Assembly (NCBI RefSeq): GCF_900129395.1
Contig: NZ_FQVP01000004.1
Location: forward strand, 124,001-188,000
Length of the DNA stretch: 64,000 bases
Direction of reading: 5' to 3'
From: Pseudosulfitobacter pseudonitzschiae
GTDB taxonomy: Bacteria; Pseudomonadota; Alphaproteobacteria; Rhodobacterales; Rhodobacteraceae
Under the pieces are notes generated by a model, which was not told the origin of the DNA, ran no database searches, and saw only the letters and a program-made list of their open reading frames with translations. Positions 1 to 8,147 of the stretch are shown here, in pieces. Numbering within the stretch: the stretch's first letter is position 1; each line of letters starts with the position of its first letter. The position numbers were made by a program, and so were the translations under genes.

Positions 1-389
1 TTCCGCTTGTCCGAATTCCCGTGAATAAAGATGTCGCCGCCGGGGCTCTTGCCCATCTCTTCGGCAAAAGCACGGTCTTTTTCGTTGGGATAGGAAATGC
101 CCACGGACAGGTGGAATTTGCTGTTCGGGTTGCGTCGGTCGATCAGGTACACGCCCTCGGGCGTGCGTCCGTCACCTTCAAAGAACTTGTGCCCGATGGG
201 GGCAAAGCCCAGATCAATGGTATAGGCTTTCAGCACGCGATCCTTGTGCAACAGGAACATCTGTCGCTGTGATTTGTTCACCACGACAAAGGTCACGGCA
301 GGGCCGTTGTAGCGTTTGAATTTGCTGGGGGTACAAGCGGGTACGATCGCCGCCGCAACGCCGCCAAGGATCAATGCCCTGCGTTTCAT
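1..389 (-). CDS. L,D-transpeptidase (YkuD/YafK-like) lipoprotein, 3' end cut by window
   Basis: The first 129 residues are visible; the gene runs off the left edge. The N-terminus is positively charged, then hydrophobic, and reaches a weak lipobox VPAC at about residue 19, so it is probably an exported lipoprotein. The body reads as a YafK/ErfK-type L,D-transpeptidase: segments such as RTPEGVYLID and GGDIFIHG match the conserved part before the active site. The first motif histidine is about residue 123. The catalytic Ser/Thr-His-Gly-Cys segment should follow just outside the window, so activity cannot be judged. Family members cross-link or modify peptidoglycan stem peptides or attach proteins to murein. 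It lies 105 bp from the converging stop of the methyltransferase gene and on the same strand. Confidence 0.75.
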   Translation of the reverse strand, partial: MKRRALILGGVAAAIVPACTPSKFKRYNGPAVTFVVVNKSQRQMFLLHKDRVLKAYTIDLGFAPIGHKFFEGDGRTPEGVYLIDRRNPNSKFHLSVGISYPNEKDRAFAEEMGKSPGGDIFIHGNSDKR

Positions 390-494
390 CCAATCTGTCC
401 TGCCTTGCGTGCCTGTTATCAGGCTACCATTTACTGCTTTGCATCGGTACACCGAATCCGGGCGTTCACCAAGCCGTTATCGCAAAAAATAAGC

Positions 495-1712
495 TCACAG
501 ACGCGTCAACTTGCCGACCAGTTCCACGTGAGACGACCAACGGAACTGATCCACGGGCTGGACCCATTCCAGCGCAAAGCCCGCCGAAACAAGCTGTGCC
601 GTGTCGCGGGCAAAGGTCACCGGATTGCACGAAACATAGGCCACCGTCTTTACCGTGCTTTCGATGATCTGCGCGACCTGTGCAGCCGCCCCGGCACGCG
701 GAGGATCAATCACCACAACGTCAAACCGCTTCAACTCGTCCGGCAACAAGGGGCGGCGGAACAGGTCGCGTGCCTCGGAAGTCAAGGGGCGCAATCCGCC
801 TGCCGCGCGCCAGCCCGCCGCCAGCGCTGCCGTCATTTCCGCGTCGCCCTCGACCGCGTGCACTTCGGCGTGGGCCAGCAAGGGAAAGCTGAAGGTGCCG
901 CAGCCTGCGAACAGGTCGGCGACCGACCTGGCCCCTGCACAAATTTCCATCACCAGCGCCTGCAAGCTGTGTTCGCCGTGCACCGTGGCCTGCAGGAACG
1001 TCCCCGGCGGTGGCACGACCCGCGCCGCGCCAAAGGTCTGGAACGCCTGCCCGCGTGCGGCAATCACCTCGCCGTCCCACGCCAGACGGCACAACCCGTG
1101 CGTCTCGGTCGCCTGCGCCAACTGGATGCGCAATGGTCCGTCCAGCGGCTTGCCGCCCTGCACCGAAATATCCAGCCCCTCGCCCGAGAGGGTTGCGGAC
1201 ACCGACATCTCGGCCTTGCGACTGGAGCCGACCAGCGCCAGCGCCTTGGCCACCTCAAGCGCGGGCAACAGCGCGCGGTCGACCAGCAGGCAATCGGTCA
1301 CCTCGACAATCACGCCGGACGCGCGGCCATGAAAACCGGCGGTTGCGCCCTTTTTGGTGCGTTTGACAGAAAACGTTGCCCGTCTGCGCGACTGTGCGGG
1401 GGATGTCAGCGTCGGGCGTACATCGGTTTCCAGACGGTGGGCAGACAGCGCCGCCTTGACCACATCCGCCTTGAAATCCGCGACCAGCGCGTCGCTGGCG
1501 TGCTGCAACTGGCAGCCGCCGCAGCTTTTGTAATGGCGGCAGGGCGCGGCGACGCGGTCGTCCGACGGCACGTCGATACGCACGTCGGTCAGTTGCGAGT
1601 CGTTCAACGTCCCGCTGACCACTTCGCCGGGCAACGTGCGGGGGGCAAAAACCGGGCCTTCGGCAATGCCGTCGCCCTGATGTCCAAGGCGGATGATTGT
1701 GTGTTGTGTCAT
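495..1712 (-). CDS. Class I SAM-dependent RNA m5U methyltransferase, RlmD/TrmA family
   Basis: The 405-residue protein has the whole RumA/RlmD signature. Cysteines C58, C64, C67 and C141 are spaced as in the 4Fe-4S-binding members. A SAM-binding segment DLFAGCGTFSFPL lies near residue 267, VVIDPPRAGA near 333, and the catalytic cysteine is in VSCNP (C362). The C-terminal DQFRWSSHVE matches the family's conserved end, where the glutamate acts as general base. It should methylate a uridine of 23S rRNA or tRNA; which one cannot be told from sequence. An open frame continues upstream to 2174, but that part is antisense to the aminotransferase gene, and MTQHT at 1712 begins the family-like N-terminal TRAM-type domain. 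The gene diverges from the aminotransferase operon. Confidence 0.88.
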   Translation of the reverse strand: MTQHTIIRLGHQGDGIAEGPVFAPRTLPGEVVSGTLNDSQLTDVRIDVPSDDRVAAPCRHYKSCGGCQLQHASDALVADFKADVVKAALSAHRLETDVRPTLTSPAQSRRRATFSVKRTKKGATAGFHGRASGVIVEVTDCLLVDRALLPALEVAKALALVGSSRKAEMSVSATLSGEGLDISVQGGKPLDGPLRIQLAQATETHGLCRLAWDGEVIAARGQAFQTFGAARVVPPPGTFLQATVHGEHSLQALVMEICAGARSVADLFAGCGTFSFPLLAHAEVHAVEGDAEMTAALAAGWRAAGGLRPLTSEARDLFRRPLLPDELKRFDVVVIDPPRAGAAAQVAQIIESTVKTVAYVSCNPVTFARDTAQLVSAGFALEWVQPVDQFRWSSHVELVGKLTRL

Positions 1713-1818
1713 AGCGCGTTCCTTAGCGCGAAGCGTCGCCACACAGAAGCCCCATCGAACAGTTGCACCCGTCGCGAATTTGGCAGACCAATACGCGACA
1801 CACCCAAAGGACATCAAA

Positions 1819-3072
1819 ATGCCGTCACCGCTTGCCCCCCTGCTGGAAGACATCCGCGCCCGCTTTGCCCATGTCGATGAATGCCCCTTTGCCGGGCCGC
1901 GCATCTTTTTCGAGAACGCGGGCGGCGCGCTGACACTGAAGTCGGCGGTCGAAACCTCGGCAAAATTCGCGGCCATCCCCGACAACCAGGGGCGCGACAA
2001 CCCGGCGGCCAAGGCGCTGGTGGGTATCATCCAGACGGCCAAGGCCGACATGGCCACATTCTTTAACGCGCCCTCGGGCCAGTTCTTTGTCGGGGAAAGC
2101 GGGACCGAGCTGTTGTTCCGCCTGATCCGCACCGCCGTGATGGGGGCAAAGGGCACCGTGATCGGGTCCACCATCGAACACCCGGCCTCGCGCAGTGCCG
2201 CGCAGATCTGGGCGAAAAACGCCGGTGTAGACTATATCAGCGTGCCCCATGACGCCGCGCGCGGGCTGGTGACAGCTCAGGACTACGCCGCCGCGATGAC
2301 GTCGGATGTGCGTGTGGCCACGATCCTGCACACCTCGCCCGTGACCGGCATGGGCATGGACATTGCCGCCATTTCGCAGGCGATCCGCGCCGTGTCGCCC
2401 GATTGCCTGATCATCGTGGACGGCATCCAGCACGCCAGCCACGGCGGCATCGACATCGCAGCCGCAGGCATCGACGGCTATGTGGTCAGCCCCTACAAGG
2501 TGTTCTCGCGCCACGGTTACGGCGTGGCATGGGCGTCCGACCGGCTGAGCAAGCTGCCGCTTGAGGCGCTGATGGGCGGACCGTCGGAGAACTGGGAAAT
2601 GGGCACCCGCGACACAGGTGCATATGCGACGTTTTCGGACGTGGTGGCCTATTTCGACTGGCTGGGCGGGCAGGTGTCCGACGCAACCGACCGCCGCGCG
2701 CGGATCGAGGCGGCAGGCCATGCCATCCACGCCCACGAGAAACACCTGACCGACACCATGCTGAACGGCACCGGCAACCTGCCCGGCCTGACCGATCTGC
2801 CCGGCGTCCAGATCATTGGCGGCGACGACAATCCGGCGCGCGAGGGGCTGGTTTGTTTTGTCATGGACGGAATGCCCGCCGCCGACATCGTGGCCCGCCT
2901 GAACGATCAGGGCATTCGCACCCATGTGCGCAAGGCTGACCACTATTCCGGCAACGTGCTGGACCCGCTGGGCCTGCCGGCGGCTGTGCGCGTGTCGCTG
3001 TGCCACTACAACTCAGAGGCCGAAGTGACGGCATTCCTGTCCGCCATGAAGAAGATGTCCGACGATGCTTGA
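1819..3072 (+). CDS. Class V aminotransferase-fold PLP enzyme (cysteine-desulfurase-like, not a desulfurase)
   Basis: This 417-residue protein has the fold-type I PLP layout of class V aminotransferases. DGIQHASHGGID (residues about 205-216) supplies the cofactor Asp and His, and SPYKVFSRHGYG carries the Schiff-base lysine. The C-terminal loop that holds the catalytic Cys in SufS/IscS reads THVRKADHYSG and has no cysteine, so desulfurase activity is unlikely. Isopenicillin-N epimerase-like or kynureninase-like lyase chemistry is the alternative. The start at 1819 follows AAAGGA at a good distance; an upstream extension to 1693 would overlap the divergent methyltransferase start. The stop overlaps the next gene by 8 bp, so it is translationally linked to the racemase-like enzyme. 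Confidence 0.82.
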   Translation: MPSPLAPLLEDIRARFAHVDECPFAGPRIFFENAGGALTLKSAVETSAKFAAIPDNQGRDNPAAKALVGIIQTAKADMATFFNAPSGQFFVGESGTELLFRLIRTAVMGAKGTVIGSTIEHPASRSAAQIWAKNAGVDYISVPHDAARGLVTAQDYAAAMTSDVRVATILHTSPVTGMGMDIAAISQAIRAVSPDCLIIVDGIQHASHGGIDIAAAGIDGYVVSPYKVFSRHGYGVAWASDRLSKLPLEALMGGPSENWEMGTRDTGAYATFSDVVAYFDWLGGQVSDATDRRARIEAAGHAIHAHEKHLTDTMLNGTGNLPGLTDLPGVQIIGGDDNPAREGLVCFVMDGMPAADIVARLNDQGIRTHVRKADHYSGNVLDPLGLPAAVRVSLCHYNSEAEVTAFLSAMKKMSDDA

Positions 3073-4168
3073 CCGCAACGGCCCCCTGCGCGGACTGCGT
3101 GTTGTTGAAATGGCGGGGCTGGGACCTGCGCCCTTTGCCTGCATGATGCTGGCCGACATGGGGGCCGAGGTGGTCCGCATCGCCCGTCCCGGCCAGAAAC
3201 CGATGTTCGGGATCGACCAAAAGCACAACCTGTACGACCGCTCGCGCCAGAGCGTCACGCTGGACCTGCGCAATCCCGACGACCTGGCACAGGCGCAAAC
3301 CCTGATCGCCCGCGCCGAAGTGGTGATCGAAGGGTTTCGCCCCGGCGTGATGGAGCGGCTTGGCCTGGGCCCCGAGCCGATGATGGCCAGCAACCCCGCG
3401 CTGGTCTACGGACGCATGACCGGCTGGGGACAGGACGGACCGCTGCGCGACCGCGCGGGTCACGACCTGAACTATATGGCAATCTCCGGCGCGCTGTGGT
3501 CCATCGGTCCCGCCGACGCGCCCCCGCCCCCGCCGCAGAACATCATCGCCGATCTGGCGGGCGGCGGCATGATGCTGTTGGCCGGCGTTCTGGCTGCCGT
3601 GTTGCACGCGCGCGGCACCGGGCAGGGACAGGTTGTCGATGCCTGCATGTCTGACGGTGCAGCGTTGATGATGGTGATGCAATACGGCCTGATGGCCGCA
3701 GGGATGCACAACGATCAGCAACGCGGCGGCAACACGCTGAACGGCGGCATTGCCAGCTATCGCTGCTATGAAACCGCCTGTGGCGGCTATGTCGCGCTTG
3801 GCCCGCTGGAACCGCAGTTCTATGCCGAGATGCTGGCGCAACTGGGGCTGTCGGACGATCCGCGCTTTGCCGATCAATACGGGGCGCAGGATGAGATGCA
3901 CGCCGTGTTAGAGACGCTTTTCAGGTCAAAACCCCGCAGTCACTGGCAGGACATTCTGGAACGTGTCGATGCCTGTTTCGCACCCGTCCTGCCCATGTCC
4001 GAGGCGCCGGACTACCCCCACAATGTCGCACGCGGCACCTTTGTGACGACCGACGGCATCGTGCAACCCGGTCCCGCCCCGCGCTTTTCCCTCACCCCCT
4101 CCGATCCGCCGACGCACGGCGACGCTGGCATGACGACCGTGGCGGATGTGCTGAAATCCTGGGCCTAG
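3065..4168 (+). CDS. Alpha-methylacyl-CoA racemase-like CoA-transferase family III protein
   Basis: The 367-residue protein belongs to the CaiB/BaiF family and within it resembles alpha-methylacyl-CoA racemases. GRMTGWGQDGPL is followed by AGHDLNY, and the residues matching the two racemase catalytic bases are present: H133 in AGHD and D163 in ADLAGGG. Known racemases interconvert 2R- and 2S-methylacyl-CoA through an enolate. A CoA-transferase reaction cannot be excluded, but the His/Asp pair argues for racemization. The protein ends soon after FSLTPSDPP, as is usual for the family. It overlaps the aminotransferase-fold gene by 8 bp and is 39 bp before the M20 hydrolase gene, which suggests a short catabolic operon for a branched or chiral acid. 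Confidence 0.82.
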   Translation: MLDRNGPLRGLRVVEMAGLGPAPFACMMLADMGAEVVRIARPGQKPMFGIDQKHNLYDRSRQSVTLDLRNPDDLAQAQTLIARAEVVIEGFRPGVMERLGLGPEPMMASNPALVYGRMTGWGQDGPLRDRAGHDLNYMAISGALWSIGPADAPPPPPQNIIADLAGGGMMLLAGVLAAVLHARGTGQGQVVDACMSDGAALMMVMQYGLMAAGMHNDQQRGGNTLNGGIASYRCYETACGGYVALGPLEPQFYAEMLAQLGLSDDPRFADQYGAQDEMHAVLETLFRSKPRSHWQDILERVDACFAPVLPMSEAPDYPHNVARGTFVTTDGIVQPGPAPRFSLTPSDPPTHGDAGMTTVADVLKSWA

Positions 4169-4207
4169 GCTCTTGCCATTCGGTCGCCAAGCTTCAAAGG
4201 TATCGCC

Positions 4208-5482
4208 ATGACAGTTTCCCAACGTATCACCGACAAACGCGATGACCTGATCCAGCTGACCCAGGACCTGATCCGCATCCCGACGCTGAATCCTCCGGGC
4301 GAGAACTATCGCGAGATTTGCGATTTTCTGGACAAACGCCTGAGACAGCACGGCTTTCAGACCCAGTTGATCCGCGCCCATGGCACCCCCGGTGACAGCG
4401 AGAAATATCCCCGCTGGAACATCGTCGCGCGGCGGGACGGGGCGCAGACGGGCGAATGCGTGCATTTCAACAGCCACACGGATGTGGTCGAGGTCGGTCA
4501 GGGCTGGACCTTTGATCCCTTTGGCGGCGCGGTGTCCGATGGCAAGATCTACGGACGCGGGGCCTGCGACATGAAGGGCGGGCTGGCCGCGTCGATTATC
4601 GCCGCCGAAGCGTTCATCGAGGAGCATCCGAATTTTCAGGGCGCCATCGAAATCTCGGGCACGGCGGACGAGGAATCGGGCGGCTACGGCGGCGTTGCCT
4701 ATCTGGCGGAACAGGGATTTTTCGACCCTAACAAGGTGCAACACGTCATTATCCCCGAACCCCTGCAAAAGGATCGCATCTGTCTGGGCCATCGCGGCGG
4801 CTGGTGGGCCGAGATCGAAACCAAGGGCGAGATTGCCCACGGGTCTATGCCGTTCCTGGGCGATTGTGCCGTGCGCCACATGGGCGCGGTGCTGTCCGAA
4901 TTTGAAACCAAACTGTATCCGGCGATGGCGGCGCGGTTCACCGAGATGCCCGTGGTGCCCGAAGGCGCACGGCAATCGACGATGAACATCAACTCGATCC
5001 ACGGCGGACAAAAGGAACAGACCGACGATTTCACCGGCCTGCCCGCGCATTGTGTGCCTGACAGCTGCCGCATCGTGATCGACCGGCGCTATCTGGTCGA
5101 GGAAACGCTGGACCAGGTCCGCGACGAGGTTAAGGCGCTGCTGGAAGGGCTGCGCGAGACACGGCCCGATTTCGAATACGAGCTGACCGAGCTGAACAGC
5201 GTGATCCCGTCGATGACGGACAAGACTGCCCCTGTTGTAGAGACTGTTGCAAAGGCAATCGAGGATGTGATGGGCAAGCCGCCGACCTATGTGGCGTCGC
5301 CCGGATCGTACGACCAGAAACACATCGACCGCATCGGCAAGCTGAAGAACTGCATCGCCTATGGTCCCGGTCTGCTGGAACTGGCGCACAAGCCCGACGA
5401 ATACATCGGCATCGACGACATGGTGGACAGCGCCAAGGTGATGGGCGCCGCGTTAGAGACGCTTTTGCTGCCCAAGGGCTAG
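4208..5482 (+). CDS. M20 family metallohydrolase (ArgE/DapE-like deacylase)
   Basis: The 424-residue protein carries the full M20 zinc site. HFNSHTDVV gives the first His and Asp, GRGACDMKGG the bridging Asp, ADEESGG the catalytic and metal Glu pair, IIPEP the next ligand, and AHKPDEYI near the C-terminus the last His. M20 enzymes of this type hydrolyse N-acyl amino acids (acetylornithine, succinyl-diaminopimelate, N-carbamoyl or other N-acyl amides). No arg or dap genes lie near, so a catabolic deacylase for the same substrate as the two upstream enzymes is more likely than a biosynthetic role. The stop codon overlaps the stop region of the convergent transporter gene by 4 bp. Confidence 0.85.
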   Translation: MTVSQRITDKRDDLIQLTQDLIRIPTLNPPGENYREICDFLDKRLRQHGFQTQLIRAHGTPGDSEKYPRWNIVARRDGAQTGECVHFNSHTDVVEVGQGWTFDPFGGAVSDGKIYGRGACDMKGGLAASIIAAEAFIEEHPNFQGAIEISGTADEESGGYGGVAYLAEQGFFDPNKVQHVIIPEPLQKDRICLGHRGGWWAEIETKGEIAHGSMPFLGDCAVRHMGAVLSEFETKLYPAMAARFTEMPVVPEGARQSTMNINSIHGGQKEQTDDFTGLPAHCVPDSCRIVIDRRYLVEETLDQVRDEVKALLEGLRETRPDFEYELTELNSVIPSMTDKTAPVVETVAKAIEDVMGKPPTYVASPGSYDQKHIDRIGKLKNCIAYGPGLLELAHKPDEYIGIDDMVDSAKVMGAALETLLLPKG

Positions 5483-6678
5483 CCTTCGGCCGATACCCCG
5501 AAGATCGCGATGGCGATGCCCAGCACGGCAAGGGCGGCAAAGCCTACGGCTCGCGGCCGCCCGTCGGCATTCTGCCACGCGCCAATCGCCGCAATTGCGG
5601 ACTGTATCGCGTAGTACAGCGCAAAGGCGCGCGAGGCGTAGCTGATGATTTCGAACACGCTCGCCGCCCATGTCAGAACCAGCCCGATGGCCACCAGAAT
5701 GGCATAGCCCTTGCGCGTCGACACACGCCCGCCGGTCAACTCGGCAATCAAACCGCCGGAACCACCCGTATCGGCCACTGCCGCGCTGAACTGGGCGCTG
5801 ATGGCCGCCGCGATCAGCAACAGCGGCAGGATGGGGGCGACAACCGCCATCAGATCAATGATCGCCGTTTCGCTTAGGTGTCGGGCGTCGGGTTGGATCG
5901 AATAGCTTAGTAATACAATGTAAAACATGTAGATCGCCATCGACAGCCACTGCGCCAGTTTCATCGACCGTATCCGTTCGCTGGCACTGTAGTCCGCGCC
6001 CAGATAGCGCGAGGTCTCAAACCCCTGCACGGTGACCAGCAGACCTGCAAAGATCGTCAACGCGTGTATCCCGCCCACCTTCGGCGGCTGAACGATCAGG
6101 TCTCCGGCAACGGCGGTCTTGACGAAATACCAGCCCAGCCCGAACAACAACCCCGCGATAATCGCCAGCTTGACCCCGACAGACACCTGTTCGACCCGTT
6201 CCAGCGCGTGAAACCCCTTGGTCCAGCCGATGATCAGGATCACCACGAAAACGACACTTGTCACCAGCTTGGCATCAATGGTCGTGTTGAACGGCGTCAT
6301 GCTGACGGCGAAAGACCCCAACAGGTTCAGATAGTAAGCCACCGATATCACATAGGCAAAGGCCAGCGCCCAGGATGCGGCCGTCTCGAAACTGTCTTCG
6401 GTTGCGTTGCGTCCGGTCGTGTCATCCGCCCTGCGTGCAATGTTGAACCGGATCGCGGCACCAAAGCAGTAGGCCATCAGGCACAGAGCCAGCATGACCG
6501 ATGGCGCGTATTTGCCATAGGACGTATCAAGGATCGGCCCCAGCACCAGAAAGCCGCTGCCGATGATCGAGGCCAGCGGCGTGATCGCGGCGCGCCACAG
6601 TCGGGCCTGTGCCAGTCTGGGATACAGCAGCAAGGCCGCCGTACCGACGGTCACCAGAACAATAAACGCATTCAACAT
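5479..6678 (-). CDS. APC-superfamily-like integral membrane transporter
   Basis: The 399-residue protein is almost entirely hydrophobic, with roughly ten to eleven predicted membrane segments, for example the first 20 residues, IIGSGFLVLGPILD, SVMLALCLMAYCFG, LVTSVVFVVILIIG and the C-terminal AALAVLGIAIAIFGV. An N-terminal IIGSGF stretch and a GFETSRYLG motif in the middle recall the amino acid-polyamine-cation and NCS1-like folds. The substrate is not predictable. It converges on the M20 hydrolase operon (4-bp tail overlap) and lies 89 bp downstream of the Hsp70-like gene on the same strand. AAGGGA sits seven bases before the ATG. It may import the substrate of the 1819-5482 operon, but only position suggests that. 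Confidence 0.7.
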   Translation of the reverse strand: MLNAFIVLVTVGTAALLLYPRLAQARLWRAAITPLASIIGSGFLVLGPILDTSYGKYAPSVMLALCLMAYCFGAAIRFNIARRADDTTGRNATEDSFETAASWALAFAYVISVAYYLNLLGSFAVSMTPFNTTIDAKLVTSVVFVVILIIGWTKGFHALERVEQVSVGVKLAIIAGLLFGLGWYFVKTAVAGDLIVQPPKVGGIHALTIFAGLLVTVQGFETSRYLGADYSASERIRSMKLAQWLSMAIYMFYIVLLSYSIQPDARHLSETAIIDLMAVVAPILPLLLIAAAISAQFSAAVADTGGSGGLIAELTGGRVSTRKGYAILVAIGLVLTWAASVFEIISYASRAFALYYAIQSAIAAIGAWQNADGRPRAVGFAALAVLGIAIAIFGVSAEG

Positions 6679-6767
6679 GAGAGATCCCTTTTTGATGGAC
6701 TCATCGCACGGCTGTCTTCATGCGAATGCGCCAGCCCCGATCTACATAACGCGTTTAACGCGCACGG

Positions 6768-8018
6768 CTAGAACGCAGTTTCCGATGCCAGCGCCAGACC
6801 TTCGACAATGCCGGTCAAAGCAGCACCGCGATGCACATCTGCCCGAGGAAACCGCTGTGTCAGTGCGCCCTGAATCACGGCCATCAGGCTGGACCCGCCA
6901 ACAAAGATAAGCCGGTCGATGTTCTCCGGCGCCACCCCGGCCTGCTGCACCGCCTGCAATGCAGCCTCGCCCACCTGATCGGCCATATCGGCCAGCCCCG
7001 CCCACATCATCGCGGCGGGCAGCGGAACGGTCAAACCTGTCTCTAACAGGCCCAATTTGATCTCGGGCAATGCGGTTCCGGCGGGATCGTTTGCGGCGAT
7101 CTTGCCCGCCTCGACGGCAAAGGCCAGGTCGTGGCCCAGCTCATCCTCAAGCACACGCACCAACCGGTCGAGCAATTCCGGCTGCACCGCATGTTTCGCC
7201 AGATCCTGCGCCGCGCGGCGGCTGTCAGGGGCATAGAGGAACGGAATTTTCTGCCATGTGGCAAGATCGGCAAACAAGGCGCGCGGGGCGGTGTGGACCT
7301 GATCGCCAAAGGCATGACGAATGTCGCTGCCCAGCCCCAGATGCGGCATCACGTGATCCAGCGAGAGCCGCCGGTCAAAATCGGTGCCGCCCAGCCGCAC
7401 GCCGTGGCTGGCCAGGATATCAATGCCTGCATCGTCCCCGTGCCGGAACACGGTAAAATCCGACGTACCCCCGCCAATGTCGACCACCAGCCCCAGATCG
7501 CCGTCCTGCAAGGCCGCACGGCTGGCCAGCGCCGCCGCTTCGGGTTCGGGCATGAATTTGACCGCGTCAAACCCCGCCGCGTGGTAACATTCCGTCAGGT
7601 CCACCAGCGCCTGCGCGTTGCGTTCGGCATTGGCACTGTGAAACAGCACCGGCCGACCCGACAGCGCGGTGTTGAACGTCAGCCCGCTTTCCGCTTCCGC
7701 CCGCTGTTTCAGCGTCGCCAGAAACCGTGCCACGATGGTGATGAAATCCTGCCGTTCGTTCAGCAGCATCCGGCTTTCACGCATCAACGACGTGCCCAGC
7801 AGGCTTTTGAGCGCGCGCATATAGCGCCCCTCGTCCCCCGCGATCAGCGCATTGTTGGCGGGACGCCCGTAAACCACCTTGCGCGAATCGAAATCGAAAA
7901 ACACCGCCGTGGGCAGGGTCTGTTCGCCCGGTTCAAGCGCGACAAGATGCGGCGTGCCATCCACAGCATAGCCCGCAGCAGAGTTGGAAGTGCCAAAGTC
8001 GATGCCAAGGGTCGCCAT
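6768..8018 (-). CDS. Hsp70-family ATPase, YegD-like
   Basis: The 416-residue protein contains the actin-like ATPase core of Hsp70: LGIDFGTSNSA at the N-terminus (phosphate 1), VVDIGGGTSDFTVF in the middle (phosphate 2), and IFVGGSSLM near the C-terminus (adenosine motif). It stops just after the ATPase domain, so it lacks the peptide-binding domain of DnaK; that is the architecture of YegD-like proteins, whose role is poorly defined. No DnaJ or GrpE gene is nearby. The start at 8018 (MATLGID) is where the family begins; the open frame continues to 9563, but that part is antisense to the solute-binding protein gene. The gene is divergent from that binding protein, with 129 bp between them. Confidence 0.83.
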   Translation of the reverse strand: MATLGIDFGTSNSAAGYAVDGTPHLVALEPGEQTLPTAVFFDFDSRKVVYGRPANNALIAGDEGRYMRALKSLLGTSLMRESRMLLNERQDFITIVARFLATLKQRAEAESGLTFNTALSGRPVLFHSANAERNAQALVDLTECYHAAGFDAVKFMPEPEAAALASRAALQDGDLGLVVDIGGGTSDFTVFRHGDDAGIDILASHGVRLGGTDFDRRLSLDHVMPHLGLGSDIRHAFGDQVHTAPRALFADLATWQKIPFLYAPDSRRAAQDLAKHAVQPELLDRLVRVLEDELGHDLAFAVEAGKIAANDPAGTALPEIKLGLLETGLTVPLPAAMMWAGLADMADQVGEAALQAVQQAGVAPENIDRLIFVGGSSLMAVIQGALTQRFPRADVHRGAALTGIVEGLALASETAF

Positions 8019-8147
8019 GTCGTCACCGCCTGAAAACAGAAGAAAGGCGCCGCCATAGCGCCTTGGCCTTGCGGGTGCAACACGCCGGTGCTGGTCAAAG
8101 TCCAAGGAACTGGCTAGCCTTTCAAAAAACCAACCGGGAGTCTGAAA

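Noticed and set aside
1713-2174. Open 5' extension of the RNA methyltransferase
   Set aside because: Antisense to the aminotransferase-fold gene and lacks any added domain; MTQHT at 1712 is the natural start.
8044-8064. AAGGCGC/GCGCCTT inverted repeat as a terminator
   Set aside because: It lies between two divergent start codons, so there is no upstream gene for it to terminate, and no U-tract follows.
8105-8130. GGAAC in front of the family 5 binding protein
   Set aside because: No NGTT at 16-17 bp; the following bases are A-rich. Not an EcfG promoter.
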